Source of the DNA: Thiocapsa marina 5811 | GTDB taxonomy: Bacteria > Pseudomonadota > Gammaproteobacteria > Chromatiales > Chromatiaceae | Assembly (NCBI RefSeq): GCF_000223985.1 | Contig: NZ_AFWV01000002.1 | Coordinates: 196,501 to 260,500 of the forward strand | Direction of reading: 5' to 3' | DNA length: 64,000 nucleotides | In this document: positions 34,143-43,596 of the stretch, piece after piece | How positions within the stretch are numbered: the stretch's first letter is position 1 | Layout of the letters: each line of letters starts with the position of its first letter | Made by a program: the position numbers and the translations under genes | Notes under the pieces: generated by a model | Databases searched by the model: none | Seen by the model: the letters and a program-made list of their open reading frames with translations, nothing else | What the model was told of the DNA's origin: nothing

Positions 34143-35141
34143 CTATATGTTGTAGTGCCATGCCTTATACCTGGCACGGTTCTCGGCGTTACGAAACCAG
34201 TCAACGGTCTCGGCGAGTCCGCGCTCAAAGGAGTACTCGGGCTGCCAGCCAGTGAGCTCTCTCATTTTGGACGGGTCGCCAAGAAGCCGTGAGACTTCAG
34301 AGTTTTTCGGACGCAGTCTCCTGACCTCAGTATCAATGCTGACCACGACCCCCAAGGCCTTGCAAACAATTTCGACGACATCAGCAACCGAGTATTCCGT
34401 CCCCGTCGCAATATTGACCTCCTCCCCGACTGCAGCGTCACACTCCGCCAGCGCGAGGAATCCTGTTGTGATGTCCGTGACGTAGTTGAAGTCGCGCGTC
34501 GGCTTCGTGCTGCCCAGTTTCAAGTCTGAGTCCCCGGAAAGCAGCTGTGTAATGATAGTGGGAATCAACGCTCGGGCCGACTGGCGTGGGCCATAGGTAT
34601 TGAACGGTCGAGCGACAACTACCGGCGTATCGAAGGAACGATAGAAGGATTCCGCCAGTCGGTCCGCGCCAATCTTGGTTGCACTGTACGGCGACTGTCC
34701 TTGCAACGGATGATTCTCGTCGATCGGCACGTACCGTGCAGTGCCGTAGACCTCGGACGTCGAGGTCACGACCAAACGCTGGACTCCGAGCTGCCTGGCA
34801 GCCTGCAACACGTTCAACGTCCCCTTGATGTTCGTATCGACGTAGGAGTCCGGCGAATGATAGGAAAATGGAATCCCGATCAGCGCCGCCAGGTGAAACA
34901 CGACGTCACAATCTTTCATCGCTTCGCGAACGCCATTGGGATCCCGAATATCTCCCGCGAAGACCTCCATCGTATCCAGCTGGGACTTATCAAGCGCATC
35001 CAGCCAACCCCAGCTACTAAACGAATTGTAGTAGACGAACGCCCGAACCGAACATCCGTGCGCGAGAAGCGCCTGCGTCAAATGACTCCCGATGAAGCCG
35101 TCGGCGCCAGTGACAAGTACCTTTTTGTTCCGCAGTTCCAT
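34143..35141 (-). CDS. LegB-like nucleotide-sugar 4,6-dehydratase
   Basis: A 332-residue extended SDR. TGADGFIGSHLTQALL is the NAD-binding loop, FVYYNSFSSWGWLD, FAGDIRDPNGVREAM, FHLAALIGIPFSYHSPDSYVDTN, STSEVYGTARYVPIDE and GQSPYSATKIGADRLAESFYRSF (catalytic Tyr-x-x-x-Lys) match the LegB group. LegB removes water from GDP- or UDP-GlcNAc to the 4-keto-6-deoxy sugar, the first step to bacillosamine- and legionaminic-acid-type sugars. With the DegT aminotransferase and the NeuD acetyltransferase in the same cluster, an N-acetylated 4-amino-6-deoxy sugar is a reasonable product. No legionaminate synthase is seen. Confidence 0.88.
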   Translation of the reverse strand: MELRNKKVLVTGADGFIGSHLTQALLAHGCSVRAFVYYNSFSSWGWLDALDKSQLDTMEVFAGDIRDPNGVREAMKDCDVVFHLAALIGIPFSYHSPDSYVDTNIKGTLNVLQAARQLGVQRLVVTSTSEVYGTARYVPIDENHPLQGQSPYSATKIGADRLAESFYRSFDTPVVVARPFNTYGPRQSARALIPTIITQLLSGDSDLKLGSTKPTRDFNYVTDITTGFLALAECDAAVGEEVNIATGTEYSVADVVEIVCKALGVVVSIDTEVRRLRPKNSEVSRLLGDPSKMRELTGWQPEYSFERGLAETVDWFRNAENRARYKAWHYNI

Positions 35142-35435
35142 AAGCTCCTCTCGTTTAGATAGGGCCTGCCTTGGTGACGCGCTAGTAACACGATCTTGAT
35201 GTCACAGCCCCACCAAAAAACGCAAGCCGCTTTCCGGGCGGATTCGCCTCCTCTGCTCAAAAACGATCGTGAAAGACCAATCCGTAAGACAAGTCGTGTT
35301 TAGCACGTATCTCGAACAGGAACTTGACCGCACGCCCAACATCCGAGTTCCGTCACACCGGAGTTCGGGCGGCCGTCGCACGCACGCGCTGACAACCACC
35401 GCGGTCTAGCAGCCCCTGAAATTGTCAACAGCCAC

Positions 35436-36989
35436 TCACTTGTCCACCAGAATAATCTCCCCGTTTTTGTCGAGTCGAGCAGACAATATTAGCGTTTCCC
35501 CACCTGGACCGCCGATATCCTGACAGCGTTCGGTTGTTGGAACCGGAAAGCGGCGTGCAACAGAGTGCAGGCGATCGACATTCGCAGGTGTGCAGATTGT
35601 AGCTGAGACGTTCTCTCCAGAGTGTTGCATAGCCCCTTCCAGTATGGGGTTCAGGAACGTATATACATCGCCAAGGAAGCCAGTGTGGTCCTTTATTAGC
35701 ACATTGTGCTTGTTTGATAGCTCCACTACTGCGAGAGCTTGCCGCAAAACGGATTGCTCGATCTCTTTGTATCGATGGGCCTCAACAGCAAACAGCGAGC
35801 TAATAATAACGATCGCAGAGACGACGGCAGAGGCATGGAAACGGTCAAGATCTGCCGGGCGGCGAGATCGCAAGGAACTCATTAACGTGAGAACGACGAG
35901 CAAATAACCTATAGACACGGGAAAGAGAACGCGATCAATATCGTTTAATTTCGAGCCGAGGAAAACTACTGCAGACAAAGGCAGCAAGAAAATTGCGACG
36001 GCTGTTATCGATAGGGCGATCAGCGACGGAGCTATCTCTCTATGATTCAAGATACTGCCTGAAAATAATAGAAACGCAAACAAAAGAAGCACGGGAAATG
36101 TAAAAATATTGTATCGCCAAGCGGTTTTGAGGCAAGCTTCAATGGCAGCGGTGATGCCCTGCACTGAAAGCAGATCAGGCGCAAGGGACAACGCCATACC
36201 TTCAGACCCGAGGTGCCCCGCCAGGAGATAGGCGATCAACACATACGCACTATAAAGCGCAAAACCAGCAAAGATCGGCAGGCCGATGCGTTGCGCATGC
36301 AAAAGCTTGAAATTTGCAGAGCGCTTCTCAAGAGAGTTTGATGGAATCCAAAAAAACGAAGCGATCGGCAAAAAGATCAAGACTAAAGCGAGTGCCTGGT
36401 AGATGCAGAGCAAAACACACACGGTCACGGCGGAGCTGAATGCCAAAAACACAGACCGACTGCGGAGCTGCCGAATCGCAAACCCTAGTATGGCGAGAAA
36501 TAGTACGGCGGTCACTTGGGCGGCCGCAAAACGTCCATACCAAGCCCCCGGCCAGAGGGGAAGTGCCCCGGCTATCGTGGAGATCACCCAGCGGGAGTAA
36601 CCGCCGCACAAGGGAGACACTGCCCAGCGCGCAACGAAATAGCGTGCTACCGCCAAACATGCAGTTGCCATCGCAACTCCGACGACTTCTCCATTTCCAA
36701 GAAGCCATTGCAGGTAGTATCCGGTCGGATGCAGCGGCCGTGCGGGAAATGACGTAATCCATGTTCCAAAATAGCGGATTCCGTACGCATCGAACGCACT
36801 AAACATACCCCATTCTTCGGTCAAAGGGTAAACGGACCAAAGGATAAGGGAAACAATAGCGATTAAGGTGAGCCCTTCAAGCGAGATCAGTGACCACTTT
36901 ACAGAGGCGCCATTTGCAGGAGAATCGTCGGGCCTACTTTCCAGTTCGCCGGACGATGATATGGTGTTCTCGTTCTGCATCATAAGCAT
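35436..36989 (-). CDS. Polytopic membrane protein, candidate GT-C glycosyltransferase
   Basis: A 517-residue protein with about ten to eleven hydrophobic segments starting at LISLEGLTLIAIVSLILWSV. Its overall build (an acidic first loop after helix 1, many helices, a C-terminal soluble domain of about 120 residues) resembles GtrII/O-antigen glucosyltransferase-like or other GT-C proteins. No decisive motif was found. A Wzy-like polymerase is a less likely alternative because the cluster exports by an ABC system. The first ATG at 36989 overlaps the upstream gene by 10 bases; an ATG two codons later is equally possible. Codon use is AT-rich compared with the core. Confidence 0.62.
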   Translation of the reverse strand: MLMMQNENTISSSGELESRPDDSPANGASVKWSLISLEGLTLIAIVSLILWSVYPLTEEWGMFSAFDAYGIRYFGTWITSFPARPLHPTGYYLQWLLGNGEVVGVAMATACLAVARYFVARWAVSPLCGGYSRWVISTIAGALPLWPGAWYGRFAAAQVTAVLFLAILGFAIRQLRSRSVFLAFSSAVTVCVLLCIYQALALVLIFLPIASFFWIPSNSLEKRSANFKLLHAQRIGLPIFAGFALYSAYVLIAYLLAGHLGSEGMALSLAPDLLSVQGITAAIEACLKTAWRYNIFTFPVLLLFAFLLFSGSILNHREIAPSLIALSITAVAIFLLPLSAVVFLGSKLNDIDRVLFPVSIGYLLVVLTLMSSLRSRRPADLDRFHASAVVSAIVIISSLFAVEAHRYKEIEQSVLRQALAVVELSNKHNVLIKDHTGFLGDVYTFLNPILEGAMQHSGENVSATICTPANVDRLHSVARRFPVPTTERCQDIGGPGGETLILSARLDKNGEIILVDK

Positions 36990-39280
36990 TCCCGAACTGC
37001 TGCCCAGTATTGCCCGGCCAGCCGGGGCGAATTTTGCTCCAGGAGCTGCTCCGCACTCGGTAGCCCAGCTACCGCTTCGTCAGTGTGGGTTTCCATTCGT
37101 TTCAGCTGGCGCGCCATGTCAGCGGTGTCCGATGCGTCCATCCAATTAAGCCCTAACGAGAACTGGGCGTCGATCTCCCGCATCGCCGGATAGTCACTCG
37201 ACAGCGAAGGAACACCCAGCTGAGCGGCCTCTAAGACGCTAAAAGTGCCGTTGTCCTGCCGTGCGGGATGCCACAGGAAGACCGCGCCAGCGAGCGCTTC
37301 CCCATAGGCCTTTTCAGAGATCTCCCCTGACCAGTCGATATTCTCGCGAAGACACGAATTGCGCTCGGCTATAGTGGCGGCGCGCTTCTGGTAGTCGTTT
37401 TGGGGCTCGTGCAGCCAATCGCTCGACAATAGTCCAGTCACTTTGCACCGCAAGCTTCCACCAAGCTCATCGTAATACATCCGCAGCGCAATGATCGCAT
37501 TGAGGTGATTCTTGTGCGGGGAGGCGTTGGTCGTCCAGATAAAATAGGGCTCGCGTTCTTTATTTTGGGCAAAATTCGGTATTTTGCCTAACCGCGGCAT
37601 CAGCATTGGGACCCGGTACAGCTTTTCGGCAGTAATCCCAGCATACTGCTTGGCATCCGATTCGGTAGAATGGGTGGTCACGAGCACTCTTTGGGCCTCG
37701 CGTACAAAACGCAGGAATGCAATGTTTACGGAAGGATCGATCACATCGAAGTAACGCTGCAGGTAATCGAAAACGACCGTGATGTACGGGCGGATCGGCA
37801 AGAGTGGTTTCGAGACCCGGTCACTGATGAACAACCAAAGGTCGCAGTCGGCGAACTGGCGTATCCCGTCGTCCGGAACGAGATATTGCTCGGATCCGGG
37901 ATCCCAGGCGTGGCCCTGAAAACGCATAGCACGCCGAGCAGAGTCGGCATCAAGGACGCGCCACCGGAAGCGGCGACGTGCGATCGGCCGGGGCAAATCG
38001 CCGAGCACATCGTCGTCGTAATGCGGGTCGTCCGGATAGGCCAGCACGATGTCTGCCAACTCGCCCGCGGCGCGACTACCCTCCAAGAGTGCTTCCGCCA
38101 CGAGCTTGGCGGCCCGCAGCGTCCCACCGCGGTAGGCTAGCGGCAGTATCACCGCAATGCGCCGTGGGCCTGAATATGATAATGGGCGTCTTGCGTCTTC
38201 TGCCCGCCCGGCTTCGATATCCGCCGCGATACGCACGAACCCTTGGCGCCAGAAGGGTTCGCAACGATCCGGATGCATCAGCTCGATCAATCGCAACTGG
38301 CTCTTTCGTATCTCCTCAATCAGAACGGCATCACCCGAGAGTATCGCCTGAAGCTTTGCACGCGCTTCGGTCGTCGTCTCGCAGCGCCCCGGAAGACCAA
38401 GGCCTCCCAGGCGATCAAGCATTCCGCCGCTCATAAACACTAGCGGCATTCCGAGGCGAACCGCCTCGAAGGGATGATAGTGCACATGATTGGGCTCACG
38501 TGATTGGTAATACATCACGCGGAGTTCGCGCATACTTCGTGCATAAGCATCAGCGGGCAAGTAACCCAGCACCTTTGGATCCTGGAAGTGAAGCGGCTGG
38601 GCGCCAGCGATCTTGTAGGGCAGATCACCGAAATCGGCAACGAAGTCATCATAGATCCGCCTATAGTATTCATTGAATGCCAGGTCCGGGCACACGAACA
38701 TAACGGTTGGCTCCGAGCCGCGCCATTCATCTGCACGCGGTTCAGGGTCTGACATCCCGAGTGGGAGAAACAACGCACGGCTCCGCAAAAAACTGTCCTC
38801 AGCTTTGGGCAGGTGTTCGTAGGCGACTGCAAAATAAAAACGCCCCCCCATCGTCTCGACTGTCGCTCGCCCTCGGGAATACCAGTGCAAGATGCGCGTG
38901 TAATTCATCGATGAAAATTGACCGTATGCCCTCAACAGGGCCACCCCTTGGAAGTGGCGACTGATCTCCTCAAGAATTTCGGGTTTGTGTACGATGAAGA
39001 ACAGGACGTCGAAATATCGGTTTGCGATTGCCCACGCGTCCCTCCCGGGTCTGCCGTACCAGTCCGCCGCGTTGAGTATGGCGAGCTCGTCAGCGGGAAT
39101 GGTCAATGACGCGTCCAACGAGTCGTCGACGGACGCGCTACGGAAACTAATATCATTTGGAAAGCGCTTGGGAAGAAAAATCTCCGAGATACCGACGCGA
39201 TTCAGCATGGCGATCTCAAAGCGACGCGCCGCCGAATGGTTCAATAACCACATCACGCGAATTTTTTTATCGGTTTCCAC
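36980..39280 (-). CDS. Large glycosyltransferase, two GT-B-like domains
   Basis: A 766-residue soluble protein. The C-terminal half has a group 1 domain: EPYFIWTTNASPHKNHLNAIIALRMYY, CKVTGLLSSDWL, SGEISEKAYGEALAGAVFLWHPARQDNGTFSVLEAAQLGVPSLSSDYPAMREID, where NGTFSVLEAAQLGVP is the nucleotide-sugar-binding E.......E region. The N-terminal half (residues 1-350) also looks GT-B-like: EAVRLGMPLVFMSGGMLDRLGG and FVCPDLAFNEYYRRIYDDF. A bifunctional transferase is plausible but not proven. It lies directly between the exporter ATPase gene, which it overlaps by 14 bases, and the membrane protein. Confidence 0.75.
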   Translation of the reverse strand: METDKKIRVMWLLNHSAARRFEIAMLNRVGISEIFLPKRFPNDISFRSASVDDSLDASLTIPADELAILNAADWYGRPGRDAWAIANRYFDVLFFIVHKPEILEEISRHFQGVALLRAYGQFSSMNYTRILHWYSRGRATVETMGGRFYFAVAYEHLPKAEDSFLRSRALFLPLGMSDPEPRADEWRGSEPTVMFVCPDLAFNEYYRRIYDDFVADFGDLPYKIAGAQPLHFQDPKVLGYLPADAYARSMRELRVMYYQSREPNHVHYHPFEAVRLGMPLVFMSGGMLDRLGGLGLPGRCETTTEARAKLQAILSGDAVLIEEIRKSQLRLIELMHPDRCEPFWRQGFVRIAADIEAGRAEDARRPLSYSGPRRIAVILPLAYRGGTLRAAKLVAEALLEGSRAAGELADIVLAYPDDPHYDDDVLGDLPRPIARRRFRWRVLDADSARRAMRFQGHAWDPGSEQYLVPDDGIRQFADCDLWLFISDRVSKPLLPIRPYITVVFDYLQRYFDVIDPSVNIAFLRFVREAQRVLVTTHSTESDAKQYAGITAEKLYRVPMLMPRLGKIPNFAQNKEREPYFIWTTNASPHKNHLNAIIALRMYYDELGGSLRCKVTGLLSSDWLHEPQNDYQKRAATIAERNSCLRENIDWSGEISEKAYGEALAGAVFLWHPARQDNGTFSVLEAAQLGVPSLSSDYPAMREIDAQFSLGLNWMDASDTADMARQLKRMETHTDEAVAGLPSAEQLLEQNSPRLAGQYWAAVRECL

Positions 39281-40028
39281 TGAGCTCGCTCACCCGTTTG
39301 AATTCTTCTATTGCGCTTGAGATTGGTCCATCGTATAGCAGCCGACCACCATCCAGAACGATGCCGCGCGCGCACATCGCGGAGAGGGAGCCGACGTCGT
39401 GAGACGCTAGCACAAGAATCTCGGATTGTTCGATCAGAGAAAAAATGCGCTGCTTTGCCCTTACCATAAATGTAGCATCGCCTGCACCGATCACCTCGTC
39501 CAATAGCAGGATGTCCCCGCCGACGGTGGTCGAGATGGCAAAAGCGAGCCGTACCTGCATTCCCGCCGAATAGGTCTTTATCGGGTAATCGATGTATTCG
39601 CCGAGCGCCGCGAAGGCGACGATCTCGTCCTCCTTGGCCCGCATTGCAGTAGGCGTTGCACCAAGCAGTAATCCGCGGTAAAGGATGTTCTCGCGACCGG
39701 TCGCATCCGGTTCGAAACCGAGCCCGAGGTTGAACAGCGCTCGCAACTCGCCATGAACCTCAATGTTGCCTCCGGATATCGGATACAGTCCAGCGACCGC
39801 TTTTAGGAAGGTGCTTTTGCCCGCCCCGTTGCGGCCGAGGAGCCCCACGCGCTCACCCTGTCCGATGTCTACAGAGACGTTGCGGAGTGCATGAATATCT
39901 GCCACCTGTGTTCTATTATCGCCGAGGCGGAAGCGTTCCCCAATCCATGCAAGTAGCGAGCGCTGCTTGAAAGCGCTGCAGGCGTAATGGAGATCGACGT
40001 TGAGGAGCCGAATGCGGGGTGCGTTCAT
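39267..40028 (-). CDS. wzt: ABC polysaccharide exporter ATPase, Wzt type, short form
   Basis: A 253-residue ATP-binding subunit of the O-antigen/teichoic-acid export family. Walker A is GRNGAGKST (65-73), signature YSAGMQVRLAFA, Walker B ILLLDEVIGAGD, H-loop VLASHDVGS. FNLGLGFEPDATGRENILYRGLLLG is typical of KpsT/Wzt/TagH. It lacks the long C-terminal carbohydrate-binding domain of the E. coli O9a Wzt, so export would not depend on that kind of glycan-end recognition. It pairs with the permease gene upstream, whose stop overlaps this start as ATGA at 40025-40028. The start at 40028 was chosen for that overlap and for family length. Confidence 0.93.
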   Translation of the reverse strand: MNAPRIRLLNVDLHYACSAFKQRSLLAWIGERFRLGDNRTQVADIHALRNVSVDIGQGERVGLLGRNGAGKSTFLKAVAGLYPISGGNIEVHGELRALFNLGLGFEPDATGRENILYRGLLLGATPTAMRAKEDEIVAFAALGEYIDYPIKTYSAGMQVRLAFAISTTVGGDILLLDEVIGAGDATFMVRAKQRIFSLIEQSEILVLASHDVGSLSAMCARGIVLDGGRLLYDGPISSAIEEFKRVSELSGNR

Positions 40029-40807
40029 AGATAGAAGATCACGCTGCGCTCGACTCGTCTTCCGACGAAGATCGCAAAGATGCCAAACAGCGCAGCAGTA
40101 CCGAAGCAGAACAAATAGTTCGTGGCGGTTGGCCATAGGCCATCCAGCAACGGTGCGCGCACGATCTGCAGCAGGTGATAGATCGGATTGTAATCCACGA
40201 GAAAATCCAGCCCCCCCTCACGAAACATGCGCACCTCAAAATAGACAGGAGAGACGAACCAGCAGGCTTGCAGGACCAACCCCATGGCATGCGGAAGGTC
40301 ACGAAAGCGTGCCCCGGAATACGCCAACAGAGTGGCTAGCGGCCAACCAATGAGCAGTGCCGCCGGGTACAGCGTTGCGATCGCGAGCCAACTCCAGCCA
40401 AAATTCTGCGGCAATACGACGAGGGTCCAGCCAAGCATTGCGAGACTGGCTGTACATAAGACCAGCGTCGCAGTCAACACGGTACGCAGCGAGTATATCG
40501 CCAGCGGCTGGCGGAATTGTTTGATATAGGCGTCCGCCTGGACGAAGCTCAGGGAACCCCCCGCGCAGCAGGCGCCGACGAACTCCCAAACGACGACACC
40601 GGATAGAATGTGTACCGAGAAACGCACGATGTCGGCACCAAACAACCGACTTAGGACAAGGGAAAGTAATAAGGTGAGGCCGAGCGGCTGGATTATCGTC
40701 CACAGCACGCCGAAATACGATCGGCGCCACCGCGAACGTAAATCGGAAAGCGACAGATGCATCCAAAAATACCGCGCGGCCCAAACCTGCGCGAGGTAGG
40801 CGCTCAT
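40025..40807 (-). CDS. wzm: ABC polysaccharide exporter permease, Wzm type
   Basis: A 260-residue ABC-2 membrane protein with six hydrophobic segments. YFWMHLSLSDLRSRWRRSYFGVLWTIIQPLGLTLLL is the family N-terminal block, RDLPHAMGLVLQACWFVSPVYFEV the conserved mid-C-terminal block, and YNPIYHLLQIVRAPLLDG the C-terminal one. Together with the Wzt-like ATPase it would export a lipid-linked polysaccharide to the periplasm. The ATG at 40807 overlaps the sulfotransferase stop (ATGA) and the stop overlaps wzt likewise. Confidence 0.93.
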   Translation of the reverse strand: MSAYLAQVWAARYFWMHLSLSDLRSRWRRSYFGVLWTIIQPLGLTLLLSLVLSRLFGADIVRFSVHILSGVVVWEFVGACCAGGSLSFVQADAYIKQFRQPLAIYSLRTVLTATLVLCTASLAMLGWTLVVLPQNFGWSWLAIATLYPAALLIGWPLATLLAYSGARFRDLPHAMGLVLQACWFVSPVYFEVRMFREGGLDFLVDYNPIYHLLQIVRAPLLDGLWPTATNYLFCFGTAALFGIFAIFVGRRVERSVIFYL

Positions 40808-41817
40808 CGTCCCCGTATCCGTCCGCTCAGCCAATGTAAGGATTCCAGTAATCTCCATCCGCGCGAGCTCGTAATATCGCGGTAGAGTGCGCTAAGTTGT
40901 TCATAGCTCGCCGACAGTTCTTCGAGGCGAGCCTTCAGATGCGCGTTTTCGCGCTCAATGTGTTTGCAGCCGCCCAAGAGTTCGGCCGTATCCGCGCCGC
41001 GACGGGCCTTGACGGTGTCCGAGAGCGAGGCGCGCGGCAGGTCCTGGCCCTGCAACCGGGTTTCGAACAACCCACAAGCAAACCGGTAAAGTTCGGTGTC
41101 GCAGGGCACTTGTGTGCGGATCCTGGCGATGAGGTCTTCGGAAGGCTGCTCGATTGCGACCGATGAGCGGTTCTCCGCCTGGGGTGCGACAGCATACTCC
41201 GGTGCATCCAAAAAAATCCCGCGAAACAGGTCAATTGAGGCGGAAAACCGCTCGGTGAGCCCGAAGAAGGGCATCGCCTCGATATTTCGTTTGGCACTTT
41301 CCAGGTGGCCCGTCATGTCGCTGCCGTCGAAGGTCGACAACATCTTGGTCTGCACATCCCCGAGGGCGGCCGCACGGACATAGGCGTTTTTGGTACTAAC
41401 GAACTCATCCAGGCTGGCGCCCTGTGCAAACGCCATAGCGACCTGCAGCTCATGGCTCGCAACCCGACTGTGAGGATCCGAGCCGTTGAAGTTACGTGGG
41501 TCGTGCCACGACCTATAATTGGAAATCGTGCGGGCGACGGGGTCGCGCAGAAAGGTCACCACGCGGGCGTCGGGATAGTACTTACGGAACAATCCGAGAG
41601 GCACGTGCCCAAATACGAACGGACTATGACGATTCGCCTCGACGTACTGCTCGAAAGTCTCCGTTCCTCCTTCTGGCGCCTCGCCCGTTAAACATCGCAC
41701 CCTCGCGCCTAACTGATCGAAGCTGCACTGCAGGTAAGCCTCGAACGCCGTTCCGGAGCATTTTGGGATATGCACAAATGCGAGCGGTTGTCTCAAAAAA
41801 CGTTTCTCCTGTTGCAC
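40804..41817 (-). CDS. Sulfotransferase (Sulfotransfer_2-like) with C-terminal coiled coil
   Basis: A 337-residue protein. FVHIPKCSGTAFEAYL (14-29) is the 5'-phosphosulfate loop and VVTFLRDPVARTISNYRSWH (87-106) the 3'-phosphate motif with Arg-Asp-Pro, as in PAPS-dependent carbohydrate sulfotransferases. The last 60 residues (ERENAHLKARLEELSASYEQLSAL) form a predicted coiled coil ending in the SSRGWRLLESLHWL segment often seen in glycan-island proteins. It would transfer sulfate from PAPS to the surface glycan. No cysC/cysN gene is in the window, so PAPS must come from elsewhere. Overlaps wzm by ATGA. Confidence 0.85.
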   Translation of the reverse strand: MQQEKRFLRQPLAFVHIPKCSGTAFEAYLQCSFDQLGARVRCLTGEAPEGGTETFEQYVEANRHSPFVFGHVPLGLFRKYYPDARVVTFLRDPVARTISNYRSWHDPRNFNGSDPHSRVASHELQVAMAFAQGASLDEFVSTKNAYVRAAALGDVQTKMLSTFDGSDMTGHLESAKRNIEAMPFFGLTERFSASIDLFRGIFLDAPEYAVAPQAENRSSVAIEQPSEDLIARIRTQVPCDTELYRFACGLFETRLQGQDLPRASLSDTVKARRGADTAELLGGCKHIERENAHLKARLEELSASYEQLSALYRDITSSRGWRLLESLHWLSGRIRGR

Positions 41818-42183
41818 AGGTAGGAAGGTGGTCGCAGTGCCGAAGGAATCGCATTACGCGTAAGTCTGCAGCACCCGGATTTCCATGAATGTTGCTCGGC
41901 TCGTGTGTCGCGTTCGCTGTGGCTTACGGGGATAGTTGATGCGATGGATTGAGGCCTATCGAAAAGCAGGGCGATCGAGGCAACAGCTTCATGCCCCGCA
42001 TTAAACCCCGGAGATCTGGTCCGTGTCGCAACATTCAGGCAGGGTCTCATCCCAGGCAGGCACCCGTCGTCCGCGCTTACCAGCCTTATGTAAATGGCAA
42101 TACTTTCGAATAGGTGATCGGCCCAGGAACGACGTTGGGTACCATCGAGCGAAAACGATTGACGATTCCTTCTAAGCGCAACT
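41818..42183. other. Intergenic, no gene supported
   Basis: About 365 bases between the sulfotransferase and aminotransferase genes. Frames in it are shadows or short. It may hold a promoter for the sulfotransferase-exporter unit, but no element is clear. Confidence 0.45.
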
Positions 42184-43266
42184 CTACGACAACGCTCGAC
42201 TGATCGTCGCGCAAATGGTTTCCACCTCCGATTCGGACAAGTCCGGATAACTTGGGAGATTAATGCCGCGGGCCGAAATGGACTCCGCGACGGGCAGCGA
42301 CTCACCCGTCGCATGATGAGGCATGGTATGAGCCGGATGAAAAACCGGACGGGTATCGATCCCGGCATTCCTAAGGTGCGCGCGCAGCGGATCGCGAGCC
42401 AGCGGATCGTTTAGCGCAATCGAACACATCCAAAAGGAGTGCCGCGTGCCGGGGAGTGTGTCGTGAAAGCTGAGCGGAAGTCCGCGGAGACGTTCTCTGT
42501 AGCAAGCGGCGATCTCGCGTTTACGAGCAAGGATCGTTTCTGCAGCTTCAAGTTGGGCGACGCCGATCGCTGCACAGATATTCGTCATCCGGTAGTTGTA
42601 AGCGAGGGTGTCGTGCCAATACTCGCGTGATCGCGATACTCCCTGAGTTTTCAGATGGATTGCTTTCTCGATGACTCGGGGGTCCGTGGAAACCACCATC
42701 CCGCCTTCACCGGTGGTAATCGTCTTGTTGCCGTAGAAGGAGAATGTTGCGACGTCGCCGAAGGTGCCGACATGTTGATCCCTGTAGAGCGTACCGAAGG
42801 CTTCAGCGCAGTCCTCGATCAGCAAGAGGCCGTGTTCACGGCAAAGTTCGACGATAGACTCCATGTCGCATGGCAGCCCATACAGGTGAACAACCATCAC
42901 GGCACGCGTACGCGGCGTGATCTTGCGCCGGATATCATCCGGATCAACCTGCCAGCTATCAGCTCGCGAATCGGCAAAAACCGGCTTAGCCTGCGTTTGC
43001 AAGATGGTGTTCACCGAGGCGATGTACGTCAGCGAGGGCACAATAACTTCGTCGCCCTGACCAATACCCAGGGCTTCGAGCGCGAGGTGGAGAGCTACTG
43101 TACCGTTGCAAACCGTGGTGGCTGCCGCAATCCCCACGTAATCGATAAAACCAGATTCGAATCGCTCTATGTAATCACCTTTGGAAGAAATCCATGTCGA
43201 ATCGAGGCAGCGATTAACGTATTCTTTTTCACGGCCGGTAAGGAACGGTTTATAAACTGGAATCAT
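42184..43266 (-). CDS. DegT/DnrJ/EryC1-type sugar aminotransferase (perosamine-synthase-like)
   Basis: A 360-residue PLP enzyme. IPVYKPFLTGREKEYVNRCLDSTWISSKGDYIERFE and CNGTVALHLALEALGIGQGDEVIVPSLTYIASVN are family hallmarks, and the PLP lysine is Lys181 in FSFYGNKTITTGEGGM. The YNYRMTNICAAIGVAQLE block follows. This group aminates C4 of 4-keto-6-deoxy sugars, such as GDP-perosamine or UDP-bacillosamine precursors. The LegB-like dehydratase in the cluster would supply the keto sugar. The ATG at 43266 was chosen because the upstream frame runs into repeat copy B and is not family-like. It is the first gene of the island in transcription order. Confidence 0.92.
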   Translation of the reverse strand: MIPVYKPFLTGREKEYVNRCLDSTWISSKGDYIERFESGFIDYVGIAAATTVCNGTVALHLALEALGIGQGDEVIVPSLTYIASVNTILQTQAKPVFADSRADSWQVDPDDIRRKITPRTRAVMVVHLYGLPCDMESIVELCREHGLLLIEDCAEAFGTLYRDQHVGTFGDVATFSFYGNKTITTGEGGMVVSTDPRVIEKAIHLKTQGVSRSREYWHDTLAYNYRMTNICAAIGVAQLEAAETILARKREIAACYRERLRGLPLSFHDTLPGTRHSFWMCSIALNDPLARDPLRAHLRNAGIDTRPVFHPAHTMPHHATGESLPVAESISARGINLPSYPDLSESEVETICATISRALS

Positions 43267-43339
43267 TGGCTGTTGCTTAGGTTGGAAATGCTTATGCACA
43301 CGCCCCTTCTGGCGATTAGCGCGATGGCTGGAGCTATAA

Positions 43340-43593
43340 TCAAATCTGGTCGATGTCTTAATGGCGCCATGGTGTTGGGGCAGCGGAGTACCGTTGCTGA
43401 AAATATGTTGTTCAGGCACCCAACCGGAGCCAAGTGATACAGGATGGGGAACGATAAGGGGAAGCGCGGCTTCGGTGCAAGTCGGGGCGAGGGACCGGGT
43501 GCGACCGTAATTGATGCGCGGCATGTCAAGGACACCACAGGCGTAGGCCATCTATCCGTCTCCGTCACGCCGCCGGGCCAGCCGCAGCTCTAA
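43340..43593 (+). repeat. Dispersed repeat copy B with 49-codon reading frame
   Basis: TCAAATCTGGTCGATGTCTT and the following 150 bases match copy A (30203) in the same orientation. It carries an ATG at 43444 opening MGNDKGKRGFGASRGEGP and ending at TAA 43591-43593. It lies between the first gene of the polysaccharide island and the Hsp70-like gene. Confidence 0.6.
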
Positions 43594-43596
43594 GGC

